Shown: positions 7,847 through 14,743 of the stretch, piece by piece
Position numbering within the stretch: the stretch's first letter is position 1
How the letters are laid out: each line of letters starts with the position of its first letter
DNA from: Harryflintia acetispora
GTDB taxonomy: Bacteria > Bacillota > Clostridia > Oscillospirales > Ruminococcaceae
Direction: 5' to 3'
NCBI GenBank assembly: GCA_004340125.1
Contig: SLUK01000004.1
Location: forward strand, 112,781-176,780
Length of the DNA: 64,000 nt
Made by a program: the position numbers and the translations under genes
Notes under the pieces: generated by a model
Seen by the model: only the letters and a program-made list of their open reading frames with translations
Told to the model about the DNA's origin: nothing
Database searches by the model: none

Positions 7847-8713
7847 TCAGGTCCCGCTTCTCAGCTTGGTAATCACCATGGTGAGGGCGCCCTCGGTGGC
7901 CCTCACGGGGCTGTTGAAGGTCAGGTTGAAAATGGTCTGCGCCGGAACCTCGATGATCAGCGACACCGCGCCGTTGGCGCTGGAACGCCCGGTGCCGGTG
8001 CCGGTCATAAAATAGATGCCGTATTCGATGTGGGAAGCGCCGTTATAATACGGCGTCACCTGGATAAACCCCGGAGCGTCCAGCAGGGTCGACACCTCAT
8101 AGGAAATAGCGTACACCCCCGGCGCGAGCGACACGCGGCTGGGGTCGGCCATCGTGATGTTCCCGGCCGGGTCCGCCACCGCCATCCGCATTGGGATCAG
8201 CGTGGCATCGGCGAACGACGCGCCAAAATTGATGAAGGATGCGTAGGAGTCGCCCGGGACGGTCCCGGTGGCCCCGGTCGGTCCGGTGGGACCGGTAACT
8301 CCGGTCGCTCCCGCCGCTCCAGCCAGCCCGGTAGGCCCAGTTGCGCCATCCGCCCCCGTGGGCCCGGTCGCGCCGATAAATCCCCGCGCTCCGGTCACGC
8401 CAGCGGGACCGGCCGGACCTGTCGGACCGGTGGCGCCCTGTATCCCGGTCGCTCCGGTGGGGCCGGTGGCCCCGGTCGCCCCAGTGGGGCCCGTCGCGCC
8501 GGTCGTTCCCATCATTCCGGTGGCGCCCGCCGCTCCGGCCGGGCCAGTGGCGCCCCTCGGCCCGGGAGCGCCGTTTGCGCCGGGGGAACCAGGTGGGCCC
8601 GGAGGGCCCATCGGCCCGGTGGCTCCAGTCTCGTTTGCCGGGCTGCCATTGTCGGACGGCGGGCAGCAGCAGTACCGCCAGCACCCGTTATAAAAGGGAA
8701 ATTCCCGATTCAT
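7847..8713 (-). CDS. collagen-like exosporium glycoprotein (BclA-type)
   Basis: 288 aa. A short Cys-rich N-terminus (WRYCCCPP) precedes about 40 Gly-X-Y triplets (residues 29-150, mostly GAT/GPT). A C-terminal globular region of about 135 residues follows; its predicted beta-rich sequence (PYYNGASHIEYGIYF, NLTFNSPVRA) resembles the trimeric C1q/TNF-like head of BclA. The Thr-rich triplets are typical sites for O-glycosylation. Such proteins form the hair-like nap on spores. The ATG has AAAGGAG seven bases upstream, and an AATAGGATA motif at 8751-8760 may be a late-sporulation promoter element. Long open frames on the opposite strand come from the repeat and are not genes. Confidence 0.88.
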   Translation of the reverse strand: MNREFPFYNGCWRYCCCPPSDNGSPANETGATGPMGPPGPPGSPGANGAPGPRGATGPAGAAGATGMMGTTGATGPTGATGATGPTGATGIQGATGPTGPAGPAGVTGARGFIGATGPTGADGATGPTGLAGAAGATGVTGPTGPTGATGTVPGDSYASFINFGASFADATLIPMRMAVADPAGNITMADPSRVSLAPGVYAISYEVSTLLDAPGFIQVTPYYNGASHIEYGIYFMTGTGTGRSSANGAVSLIIEVPAQTIFNLTFNSPVRATEGALTMVITKLRSGT

Positions 8714-8750
8714 AAATAGTCTCCTTTTCGTGGATTGGATTGCCCCACTC

Positions 8751-8760
8751 TATCCTATTC
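8751..8760 (-). promoter_or_regulatory. possible sigma-K-like -10 element of the first collagen-like gene
   Basis: The minus strand reads GAATAGGATA, ending 37 nt before the start codon. The identical ten bases precede the second collagen-like gene (32013-32022). It fits the general CATA-3 nt-TA shape of sigma-K -10 sites except for the first base. No clear -35 match was found. Confidence 0.4.
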
Positions 8761-8797
8761 CACCATCCCCCAATGGGGGACTGTCTGTCAGGTCAAC

Positions 8798-8826
8798 TTG
8801 ATAAGACAGGTTGTATCTGTTATCCT
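8798..8826 (+). promoter_or_regulatory. predicted promoter of the xre-def operon
   Basis: TTGATA (8798-8803), a 17-bp spacer and TATCCT (8821-8826). The interval carries three similar words (AGGTCAA, AGGTTGT, AGGTTAA), a possible autoregulatory operator for the Xre protein. Confidence 0.55.
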
Positions 8827-8863
8827 GTTTGTAAGGTTAACACGACAAATCGGAGGGACTTCC

Positions 8864-9118
8864 ATGAAAAACCGTATCCGTCAGCTGCGGGAGGAGCGGG
8901 GGCTCACCCAGAAGCAGTTGGGCGAGCTGGCAGGCGCTTCCCGCCAGGCCATCAACGCCATCGAAACCGAAAAATTCGAGCCCTCGATCTGGCTGGCGCA
9001 CGACCTTGCACAGGTGTTCGGCCTCCGGATCGAGGAGGTTTTCCTCTTCGAAGAGAGCGTGCGGCGCTCCCGGGTGGACAAAAGCAAGGGGGTAAGCCAG
9101 TGGCGCTGCGAGAATTGA
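8864..9118 (+). CDS. small Xre/Cro-type DNA-binding regulator
   Basis: 84-aa protein, almost entirely one helix-turn-helix domain (RIRQLREERGLTQKQLGELAG, SRQAINAIETEKFEPS, LAHDLAQVF). It matches the compact YozG-like Xre regulators that carry no sensor domain. The ATG at 8864 has CGGAGGG six bases upstream. Its last 19 bases overlap the start of the deformylase gene, so the two are translationally coupled. Autoregulation through the repeated AGGT words in its promoter is plausible but unproven. Confidence 0.85.
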   Translation: MKNRIRQLREERGLTQKQLGELAGASRQAINAIETEKFEPSIWLAHDLAQVFGLRIEEVFLFEESVRRSRVDKSKGVSQWRCEN

Positions 9119-9555
9119 GGCTGTTTGACGACCGGGCGCTGCACCTCCCCTGCCGTCCGGTGGAGGCCGTGGACGACAGGGTGCGCGCTCTGCTGCGCGA
9201 CATGGCCGAGACGATGTACCACACCCAAAACGGCGCGGGACTGGCCGCCTGCCAGATTGGGGTCCTGCGGCGGCTGGTGGTGATCGATCTGGGAGAGGGC
9301 CTCTTGCAGCTGGTCAATCCCCGCCTGGTCGGCGCGAGCGGGGAACAGCTCTGCCTGGAAGGGTGCCTCAGCTTCCCCGGGCGCTGGGCGAGCACCGTGC
9401 GCCCGTTTTGGGTGAGCGTGCAGGCGCTGGACGAATGGGGGAACGAGCTGCTGCTTGAGGGGGAAGGAGAGCTTGCCAAGTGCTTCTGCCATGAGCTGGA
9501 CCATCTCGACGGGATATCCCTCCCCGACCGCGCGCTGGAATGGATCGAGCTGTAA
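9100..9555 (+). CDS. def: peptide deformylase
   Basis: 151 aa, similar in length to type III or short deformylases. All three catalytic motifs are present: GAGLAACQ (motif 1), EGCLSFPG (motif 2, with the metal-binding Cys) and HELDH (motif 3, with two metal-binding His and the catalytic Glu). The enzyme removes the formyl group from nascent proteins. The best start is GTG at 9100, preceded by AAGGGGGT and lying inside the xre gene. No fmt gene is adjacent, unlike the common def-fmt arrangement. Linkage to an Xre regulator suggests a secondary or conditionally expressed deformylase. Confidence 0.9.
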   Translation: MALRELRLFDDRALHLPCRPVEAVDDRVRALLRDMAETMYHTQNGAGLAACQIGVLRRLVVIDLGEGLLQLVNPRLVGASGEQLCLEGCLSFPGRWASTVRPFWVSVQALDEWGNELLLEGEGELAKCFCHELDHLDGISLPDRALEWIEL

Positions 9556-9601
9556 AAAAATATCTCTCCGAGCTATTTTTTACGATTCTTACGACCGGCC
9601 T

Positions 9602-9623
9602 ACGGCCATGGCCGTTTTATTTT
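9602..9623 (+). terminator. terminator after def
   Basis: Palindrome ACGGCCATGGCCGT (9602-9615) followed by TTTATTTT. The stem is short but the T-tract is good. Confidence 0.6.
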
Positions 9624-9680
9624 GTGGCCGACCTGCAAAAAAGCACCCAGGCGGCAATGGGCGGTGTTCGTAAGACAGTT

Positions 9681-9714
9681 AACAGCCACAGCAGTGCAAA
9701 CTGCTGTGGCTGTT
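9681..9714. terminator. 14-bp perfect hairpin, terminator-like
   Basis: AACAGCCACAGCAG (9681-9694) pairs perfectly with 9701-9714 over a TGCAAA loop, followed by CTTGTAGTTTG. It lies at the left border of an AT-rich patch, and no other feature was seen between 9624 and 9808. Confidence 0.6.
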
Positions 9715-9808
9715 CTTGTAGTTTGTCCGGCCATATGATAATATGGAGCCGAAATATCTTCAAATAGTAAATTGTCAAACTGAAAATTTTTTTATGAAAT
9801 ATTCGTAA

Positions 9809-10255
9809 TCACAGCAATTTCTTTTCTAGGCAGACGGCGTCCGTTTCATTTTTATAAGGAGGATAATTTTCACAGGGCAAATAGCCTACTCTTTTATAGA
9901 AATCAATCGCATGAGGATTACCTTCCCGGCACTCTAGGATAAGCCGTCTGTAGCCACAATCCAGCGCCAGTGTTTCAACTGCGGCCATTAACTCCGCTCC
10001 ATATCCCCGATGATTCTTCTTTGCAAAAACTCGTTTGACTTCTCCAGTGGTATCATCAAATTTACGAATCCCCGCACAGCAAACGGGCATATCTTCATCA
10101 TAGCCTATCACAAAAAAAGACTTGTCATGATTGAAATCGTCCAGACAAACATGTTTTGTTCCATTATGGCCAAGAATACCCATCAAGGCCACATTCAATT
10201 CATACAAAAGCATCTGTGCGTCTGCCGATTGAACATCCGTTTTTTCAAAACGCAT
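9809..10255 (-). CDS. GNAT family N-acetyltransferase
   Basis: 148 aa. The acetyl-CoA loop is the V-K-R-V-F...NHRGYGAELM region (Q/RxxGxG/A type), followed by ALDCGYRRLILECREGNPHAIDFYKRVGY, a typical GNAT C-terminal half. The substrate cannot be deduced. The ATG at 10255 has AAAGGAG nine bases upstream, better than an in-frame ATG at 10291. Codon use and base composition are clearly more AT-rich than in neighbouring genes. Together with the tnpV remnant next door this suggests horizontal acquisition. Confidence 0.85.
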   Translation of the reverse strand: MRFEKTDVQSADAQMLLYELNVALMGILGHNGTKHVCLDDFNHDKSFFVIGYDEDMPVCCAGIRKFDDTTGEVKRVFAKKNHRGYGAELMAAVETLALDCGYRRLILECREGNPHAIDFYKRVGYLPCENYPPYKNETDAVCLEKKLL

Positions 10256-10380
10256 TCTCTGGTACTCCTTTTCGCCGCATTCTACCGTCAAATTCAGATT
10301 TCTCTATCTGATTTTCTTTCTCAATTATACACGAAAGCATAGGTTTTTTTCAATTCCCCAAACTGCATTTGTTTAGGTCT

Positions 10381-10415
10381 AAGCGGCACTTCTACACACC
10401 GCAGAAGAGCCGCTT
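10381..10415 (-). terminator. hairpin after the tnpV remnant
   Basis: AAGCGGC (10381-10387) pairs with GCCGCTT (10409-10415), with an inner TTCT/AGAA pairing. It lies six bases past the tnpV stop and was probably carried in with it. Confidence 0.5.
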
Positions 10416-10420
10416 GCTGC

Positions 10421-10802
10421 CTATAAATAGATTATCTCCATGTCTACAATTTCCCGTACACACGCCCGAATGTTATTCATTTTTTGCATCCACAAAAGTT
10501 GATTTTCAGCTTTTAACCGTTCTGTCACGCCCTGCTTGTCAGCATATTCCTTTATCAGCTGAGAAAACATATTCTCTGCCTGCTCGTTTACACTCGCAAG
10601 GTATTCATTCAGTCTGCCACTTGTCAGTAGATTGAGATACCCAAGTCGCTTATGCTTCTCTGAGATAGTGCAAATGCCGCTGTCCCTATAAACCAATGGG
10701 CTTGTTTCCTTTTTCGAGTGGTAAAACAAGACACGGGATATAATAATCTCCCTGTAATTCATACCAAAGTCCGTTGTTTTCGTCATAAATATATTTCTCC
10801 AT
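10421..10802 (-). pseudogene. tnpV: tnpV-like transposon gene, broken by a stop and a frameshift
   Basis: The reading starts at ATG 10802 (GGAGG eight bases upstream) as MEKYIYDENNGLWYELQGD and runs to KPIGL. It then meets an in-frame TAG (minus strand, plus positions 10686-10688) where TnpV proteins usually have Trp. It continues GQRHLHYLREA and shifts frame near 10653. The second frame carries the rest (KRLGYLNLLTSGRLNEYL, AENQLLWMQKMNNIR, ending DMEIIYL). TnpV is a small protein of unknown role found in clostridial conjugative or mobilisable transposons. No recombinase, relaxase or resistance gene is nearby, so this is a relic. Confidence 0.8.
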
Positions 10803-11060
10803 AGTGTTGTCCTCCAAAATAATCTATTCGCACATACATCACAGTTTCCCGATTACCACACTTTGTTATATTGTGTTATCAGATTTTTCTGCCCTTATGA
10901 TTATGCAGAACAAGGGTAACATTGTGTGAAATCATATAAAGGGATAAGGTAGACTGATTGCGATAAATCCTTTATTTTCAAGGCATTTGGAGGATTTTAT
11001 TAAAACTCTATGGGGCATGGTAAACCCCTGTGAAATCTTGTTTTTACAACTGGGATTTTG
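10803..11060. other. AT-rich gap, nothing convincing
   Basis: 258 bp between the tnpV relic and the cyclase-family gene. It is AT-rich, with no credible gene, RNA or terminator. An AAGGCATTTGGAGGATTTT stretch near 10979-10997 looks like a ribosome binding site without a usable gene behind it and may be a further remnant. Confidence 0.5.
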
Positions 11061-11705
11061 TCATTCGAACCAAGCAACTGCCCGGATTGGAGAGCCATCG
11101 CTATTCTCTATCTTTAAAGGGAAACAGCTGAACCAGAATAACCCGGGACCGCATTGCTCAAGGTGGCATAGGTTTTCAATATTCACAATTTCTGTCTTGG
11201 CAAACAACTTCTTATGCCGTGTCAGATTGGTATCCGCAATCGGATCAAGTCCGATCACATCGAAACCGATTCCCTTATACTTTCCCTTCAAAACATAGTC
11301 CATTACTTCATCATCCAAACAAGGATAGTCACCAAAATATGATTTTGATCCCCAACGTTGATCCCATCCAAGATTGAACAAAAGAAAGTCAGCCAGTTCG
11401 GCTTTTTCACCCACACGACAAATGCGATCCATCGTTATAGATTCCCCTTCGGACAAATCTCGACAGTCGATCACAACGGCTTTCCCAATAAACTGTTCCG
11501 GAGGAAAACGATCCAAAGTAGTTCTCTGCGGGAAAAGATGTGCTGGCGGATCCATATGTGTACCTGTATGTGAGAACATAGATATTCTTGTTTCTTTAAA
11601 ACCATCTTTTTCATAAGTGTTTGCAGGCTCAAGTAGCGGGGCTTCTGTGCCCGGGTAAACGGGCATGTCTTCTTTGACAACATGTGTCAAATCAATAACT
11701 TTCAT
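11061..11705 (-). CDS. cyclase family protein (kynurenine formamidase-like hydrolase)
   Basis: 214 aa with the metal-binding signature of the cyclase/KynB family: HTGTHMDPPAH after an N-terminal MKVIDLTH, and DVIGLDPI further on. Members are Mn/Zn-dependent amidohydrolases acting on N-formylkynurenine, isatin or cyclic amides. Without kynurenine-pathway neighbours the substrate is open. The ATG at 11705 has AAGGAGG nine bases upstream. The gene has lower GC content than most of the window and belongs to the 9.6-11.9 kb patch bearing the tnpV relic. Confidence 0.85.
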   Translation of the reverse strand: MKVIDLTHVVKEDMPVYPGTEAPLLEPANTYEKDGFKETRISMFSHTGTHMDPPAHLFPQRTTLDRFPPEQFIGKAVVIDCRDLSEGESITMDRICRVGEKAELADFLLFNLGWDQRWGSKSYFGDYPCLDDEVMDYVLKGKYKGIGFDVIGLDPIADTNLTRHKKLFAKTEIVNIENLCHLEQCGPGLFWFSCFPLKIENSDGSPIRAVAWFE

Positions 11706-11898
11706 ACTTAAATGCCTCCTTGTTAAATTACTATTTGTCGAGCAGATGCAAGGGCGCGCTTCTACACGGGGCAACCCCGTATGCGCACTCTACGAGGCAA
11801 ACGTTCCAGACCTCTGAATATCCGGGGCGTTTTCGTCACTGTGTTCTGAACAAGTGATCGCACCCCTTGCGCCGCTTTGCGGCTATCTGCTAAAAGAA

Positions 11899-11926
11899 AC
11901 GGCGTGACCACGAAAGTCACGCCGTT
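11899..11926. terminator. bidirectional terminator hairpin
   Basis: AACGGCGTGAC (11899-11909) pairs with GTCACGCCGTT (11916-11926). It is flanked by AAAAG on the left and TTCTTATTT on the right, so it works on either strand. The remaining 11706-11898 stretch holds only short inverted repeats, such as ACGGGG-CAA-CCCCGT near 11766-11780. Confidence 0.7.
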
Positions 11927-11946
11927 TTCTTATTTACTGTCTTACA

Positions 11947-11976
11947 AACACCCCGCTAAGCCGCAAGGGTGTTTTT
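11947..11976 (-). terminator. terminator at the end of the DtxR-type gene
   Basis: AACACCC and GGGTGTT arms around a 13-nt loop, abutting the stop codon on the minus strand. The T-run is better on the plus strand. Confidence 0.45.
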
Positions 11977-12385
11977 ATCCTCTCCTGTTGTGCCCGCCCT
12001 GGCGCACGATCGGCCCGCGCCGGGGCGCTTCCCCGAACGCCGCGCGCAGGCAGCGCACCGTCTCCTCGCTGACGATGTGCTCCATTTTGCAGGCATCCTT
12101 CCCGGCGGCCTCTTCCCCCACGCCGAAGGAGCGGAGCATCCGACAAAGCAGCAAATGCCGCTCGAAGACCTCCCCGGCCGCCGCCTCGCCCTTCGGTGTG
12201 AGGCGCAGCCGGCCGTCCTGGCTTTCCAGGTATCCTGCCTGACGCAGCAGCCCCACCGCGTGGCAGACGCTCGGGCGGGAAAAGCCCAGCCGGTTGGCAA
12301 TCTCCACCGGACGCACCGGCCCATGCTCACGCTGCAGCAGCAGGATCGTCTCCAGGTAGTTCTCCGCCGATTCGCCCAGCTCCAT
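11975..12385 (-). CDS. DtxR/MntR-family metal-dependent regulator
   Basis: 136 aa. The N-terminal winged helix (ENYLETILLLQREHGPVRPVEIANRLGFSRPSV) is characteristic of DtxR/IdeR/MntR. The dimerisation and metal region carries family His, Cys and Glu residues (FERHLLLCRMLRSFGVGEEAAGKDACKMEHIVSEE). There is no C-terminal SH3-like domain, as in MntR-length proteins. A predicted promoter (TTGCGC-17-TACAAT, 12408-12436) and a palindrome (12444-12459) lie immediately upstream, and the gene is divergent from superoxide reductase. Because the same palindrome precedes ferritin, iron sensing is more likely than manganese sensing. The residue-level metal choice cannot be settled here. Confidence 0.88.
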   Translation of the reverse strand: MELGESAENYLETILLLQREHGPVRPVEIANRLGFSRPSVCHAVGLLRQAGYLESQDGRLRLTPKGEAAAGEVFERHLLLCRMLRSFGVGEEAAGKDACKMEHIVSEETVRCLRAAFGEAPRRGPIVRQGGHNRRG

Positions 12386-12407
12386 CTTCCCCGCCCCCTC
12401 TCCCCCA

Positions 12408-12436
12408 TTGTAGCATCTCTTTCCCCAAGGCGCAAG
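12408..12436 (-). promoter_or_regulatory. predicted promoter of the DtxR-type gene
   Basis: On the minus strand, TTGCGC (12436-12431), a 17-bp spacer and TACAAT (12413-12408). The shared palindrome lies 7 bp upstream of the -35 element. Confidence 0.6.
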
Positions 12437-12443
12437 AGATTTT

Positions 12444-12459
12444 GTTAGTTTGGACTAAT
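12444..12459. promoter_or_regulatory. DtxR-type palindrome between dtxR-like and dfx genes
   Basis: GTTAGTTTGGACTAAT, with core TTAGT-4 nt-ACTAA, matches the ferritin site at 7235-7250. It lies between two divergent promoters and could serve both. Confidence 0.6.
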
Positions 12460-12484
12460 TTTCAATTCATTCATAGATTTTGAC

Positions 12485-12513
12485 TTAAATTTTGCGACAA
12501 ATACTGGTATACT
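12485..12513 (+). promoter_or_regulatory. possible promoter of superoxide reductase
   Basis: TTAAAT (12485-12490), a 17-bp spacer and TATACT (12508-12513). The -10 is good and the -35 weak; a TTGACT at 12480-12485 is 22 bp from the -10. Confidence 0.4.
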
Positions 12514-12556
12514 GGGCATACTAACAGCAGGGAATTGAGACACAGGAGGAATTGTT

Positions 12557-12940
12557 ATGAAAAACGAACAGAAATTCTTTATCTGCAAGCATTGCGGCAA
12601 CCTGGTCGGCATGATCTACAACGCCGGTGTCCAGCTGATCTGCTGCGGCGAGCCGATGAGCGAGCTGCACGCCAACACCAGCGAGGGCGCCGCCGAAAAG
12701 CACCTGCCGGTGGTCAGCAATGACAAGGGCAAGATCCGCGTCGAGGTGGGCAGCACCCATCATCCGATGTCAGAGGAGCACCACATCGGCTTTGTCTATC
12801 TGCAGACCAAGCACGGCGGTCAGCGCAAGAGCCTGCCGGTCGACGGGGCTCCGGTGGTCGAGTTCGCGGTGGTGGACGACGAGCCGGTGGCGGTCTACGC
12901 CTACTGCAATCTGCATGGGCTGTGGAAGACCGACCTTTGA
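12557..12940 (+). CDS. dfx: superoxide reductase (desulfoferrodoxin, 2Fe type)
   Basis: 127 aa. The N-terminal desulforedoxin domain has four cysteines for the rubredoxin-like Fe(Cys)4 centre (CKHC at 10-13 and CC at 29-30). The catalytic domain has EKHLPV, THHPMSEEHHIGF and CNLHG, which supply the four histidines and one cysteine of the active iron and the nearby Glu-Lys pair. The enzyme reduces superoxide to peroxide without making oxygen, a hallmark of anaerobes. It has a good ribosome binding site (CAGGAGG) and its own strong terminator. It is divergent from the DtxR-type regulator with a shared palindrome between them. Confidence 0.95.
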   Translation: MKNEQKFFICKHCGNLVGMIYNAGVQLICCGEPMSELHANTSEGAAEKHLPVVSNDKGKIRVEVGSTHHPMSEEHHIGFVYLQTKHGGQRKSLPVDGAPVVEFAVVDDEPVAVYAYCNLHGLWKTDL

Positions 12941-12961
12941 TTTCGCTTCCCTGTCTTTCCG

Positions 12962-13002
12962 CGGGAGCCCGCAAACCTTATGGGTTTGCGGGCTCCCGTT
13001 TT
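12962..13002. terminator. strong terminator after dfx
   Basis: Sixteen-base perfect arms (12962-12977 and 13083-type right arm at 12983-12998) around TTAT, followed by TTTTAT. It sits between convergent genes. Confidence 0.9.
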
Positions 13003-13017
13003 ATATGGCTTAGGCGT

Positions 13018-14337
13018 TCAGCGGTCGAAAGCGCGCAGGACGGGATAGCCGAGGGCGGCGTCCATCCGCCAGACCGAGCTGAAATCCCACCCCTTGGCGG
13101 TAAAATTGGATTGGTTCCCGAACTCGGCTTCGCTCATGAGCTGGGTGGCGGAAAAAAGACCTTCTTCGGAGCCGCTCCATCCGGTTCCAAGATTGAGTCC
13201 GGCTGTCGGTGTGAAGAAGCAGGAAGAATCGACACTTCCGACAAGGGTGGCGCCGCAGAACACCCCCATGGTCGAAGTCGAGAACCGGGAAACGGCAGTG
13301 GAAAGGGTATAACTTCTCGAGGTTCTGGGCGCCGTGGTCAAATGGGTCCAACTGGTGCCGAGCAGTCCGCCGCCAATTACATGGAAGCTGTCGTCCTCTC
13401 GGCCGCTTCCCGTGACGGAAGAATCAACCACATAGCAATCGGAGATGGCTCCAAGGCTCTGCCCAACCAGCCCGCCTACTCTGACGAGAGTCGAGGCATA
13501 AGGGGCGGAGATGGTACAGTTTTTGATATAGCACTGATCGAGTGACGTAGTATCGGAAGACTGCCCTATGAACGCTCCCATACAAAGCTGGGTTCCTGTA
13601 GATTTGTTTTCTATAAATTGGGAATCTACAATCCCCATTCGCTCAATTTTAGCAGGCCCCACCAACCCGAACAGCCCTTCAAGATCAAGGCCGTTTTGCA
13701 CGCAGGACAAATTCGAGATCACATACCCGTCCCCGTCGTAGTTCCCGGTGAAGGCGGCCGTAGCATTTCCGATCGGCGTCCAGTTGCCGAAGGAGGAAAA
13801 GTCGAGGTCGGCCGTCTGGCGGAAATGCTGGCCCGCCGCGAGATGCCGGGTATGGTTCAGGTGCTGCAGCTGCTGGGGCGTCCCGACCCGGTAGGGGCTC
13901 CTTTCGCTCCCGTCCCCGGCGTAGAAGGCCCCCTCCGTCCCCGCCGGGCAGCCACAGACCGGCGCGGTGGTGAAAACTTTCGTGGCCGTTGATTCCCGGT
14001 CGAACGCCTCCCGCCCCGACCGGACATGCGCCGTCACGCTGAGCGTCCAGGTGCTCGGGCCGCCCACGTCGTAGCGCAGCGGCAGGTGCACCGTCCCGGC
14101 CGAGGGGACTGTCACCTCGGCGCTCACCTCGGGGCTTCCCGACGTACCGTTGCCCTCGTAGAGCGCGAAGGTGTAGCTGTCCGTGCGGGGCGAGGGGGTA
14201 AAGGGGATGTCCACCCCGTAATCACACTGGTAGCCCTCCCGCACCGTCACCGTGATCCCCGTCCCGGCAGCGTCCGCCGGGACGGCCGGCAGCAGGACTG
14301 CCGCCGCCAGGAGCAGCGCCGATATTCGTAGTTTCAA
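13018..14337 (-). CDS. secreted GLUG-motif repeat protein
   Basis: 439 aa with a classical signal peptide (MKLRISALLLAAAVLLPAVPADAA). Residues about 25-130 form an immunoglobulin-like beta region (SGSPEVSAEVTVPSAGTVHLPL). From about 145 the chain has the GLUG pattern: YRVGTPQQLQHLN, then FTGNYDGDGYVISNL, GLFGLVGPA, IGQSSD and VGGLVGQSLGAISDCYV. GLUG repeats occur in bacterial surface and matrix-binding proteins. No LPXTG, SLH or choline-binding anchor is visible, so the protein may be released. The start is a TTG at 14337 with GGAGGG nine bases upstream. A long hairpin lies just before it (14351-14397). Confidence 0.8.
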   Translation of the reverse strand: MKLRISALLLAAAVLLPAVPADAAGTGITVTVREGYQCDYGVDIPFTPSPRTDSYTFALYEGNGTSGSPEVSAEVTVPSAGTVHLPLRYDVGGPSTWTLSVTAHVRSGREAFDRESTATKVFTTAPVCGCPAGTEGAFYAGDGSERSPYRVGTPQQLQHLNHTRHLAAGQHFRQTADLDFSSFGNWTPIGNATAAFTGNYDGDGYVISNLSCVQNGLDLEGLFGLVGPAKIERMGIVDSQFIENKSTGTQLCMGAFIGQSSDTTSLDQCYIKNCTISAPYASTLVRVGGLVGQSLGAISDCYVVDSSVTGSGREDDSFHVIGGGLLGTSWTHLTTAPRTSRSYTLSTAVSRFSTSTMGVFCGATLVGSVDSSCFFTPTAGLNLGTGWSGSEEGLFSATQLMSEAEFGNQSNFTAKGWDFSSVWRMDAALGYPVLRAFDR

Positions 14338-14350
14338 TGCCGTTTTCCCT

Positions 14351-14397
14351 CCCTCATAATAGACCGCTAGATAAGGTTACCAGCGGTCATATGAGGG
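14351..14397 (-). promoter_or_regulatory. long inverted repeat at the ribosome binding site of the GLUG gene
   Basis: CCCTCATA (14351-14358) pairs with TATGAGGG (14390-14397), and inside it GACCGCT (14362-14368) pairs with AGCGGTC (14382-14388). On the minus strand the outer arm overlaps the GGGAGGG ribosome binding site by about three bases, so the stem could control translation or serve as an operator. Confidence 0.5.
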
Positions 14398-14428
14398 CCG
14401 GGAGGCAGGGGGAAGGAGGCATATTCCC

Positions 14429-14457
14429 TTGCAAAAATCGCCAGAAGAGGATATAAT
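14429..14457 (+). promoter_or_regulatory. predicted sigma-A promoter with a 280-nt leader
   Basis: TTGCAA (14429-14434), a 17-bp spacer and TATAAT (14452-14457). A strong terminator (14555-14592) lies between it and the diguanylate cyclase gene, so the default product would be a short RNA of about 130 nt. Confidence 0.6.
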
Positions 14458-14554
14458 TAGGATGGTTTTAAAAAAAGGCGGGGGGTTTATTCGCCCGTCC
14501 TTCAAAACAGAATCAAAATTTGCCAACAGGAAACCTTATCTTGCGGTCATTTGT

Positions 14555-14592
14555 AAACGGCGGCCCGACATGATGTCGGGCCGCCGTTTTTG
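14555..14592. terminator. strong terminator inside the leader of the second diguanylate cyclase gene
   Basis: Seventeen-base perfect arms (14555-14571 and 14573-14589) followed by TTTT. It could end a short RNA from the promoter at 14429 or act as an attenuator. Further on, an 11-bp stem (14672-14682 with 14702-14712) sits 30 bp before the start codon. Confidence 0.85.
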
Positions 14593-14743
14593 CCGCGGGG
14601 CGCAAGGGCGCTTTTCACCGTTCCCCATTTACAGGCATAGGATGTATCAGTCTCCTTGCGTGCCTGGCGCGTTGTTGCGTATGCGTCGCATATACACAGC
14701 AATACGCAGCAAGGGGCAAGGATTCAAAAAGGGACGGATGATT

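Noticed and set aside
8097..8719. Arg/Gly- and Pro/Val-rich proteins encoded opposite or out of frame with the collagen-like gene
   Set aside because: They are shadows of the GGN-CCN triplet repeats; the minus-strand Gly-X-Y frame has start, ribosome binding site and globular domain.
14458..14743. c-di-GMP riboswitch before the second diguanylate cyclase
   Set aside because: The conserved core sequences of c-di-GMP-I and -II aptamers were not found by eye, so only an unassigned structured leader is reported.
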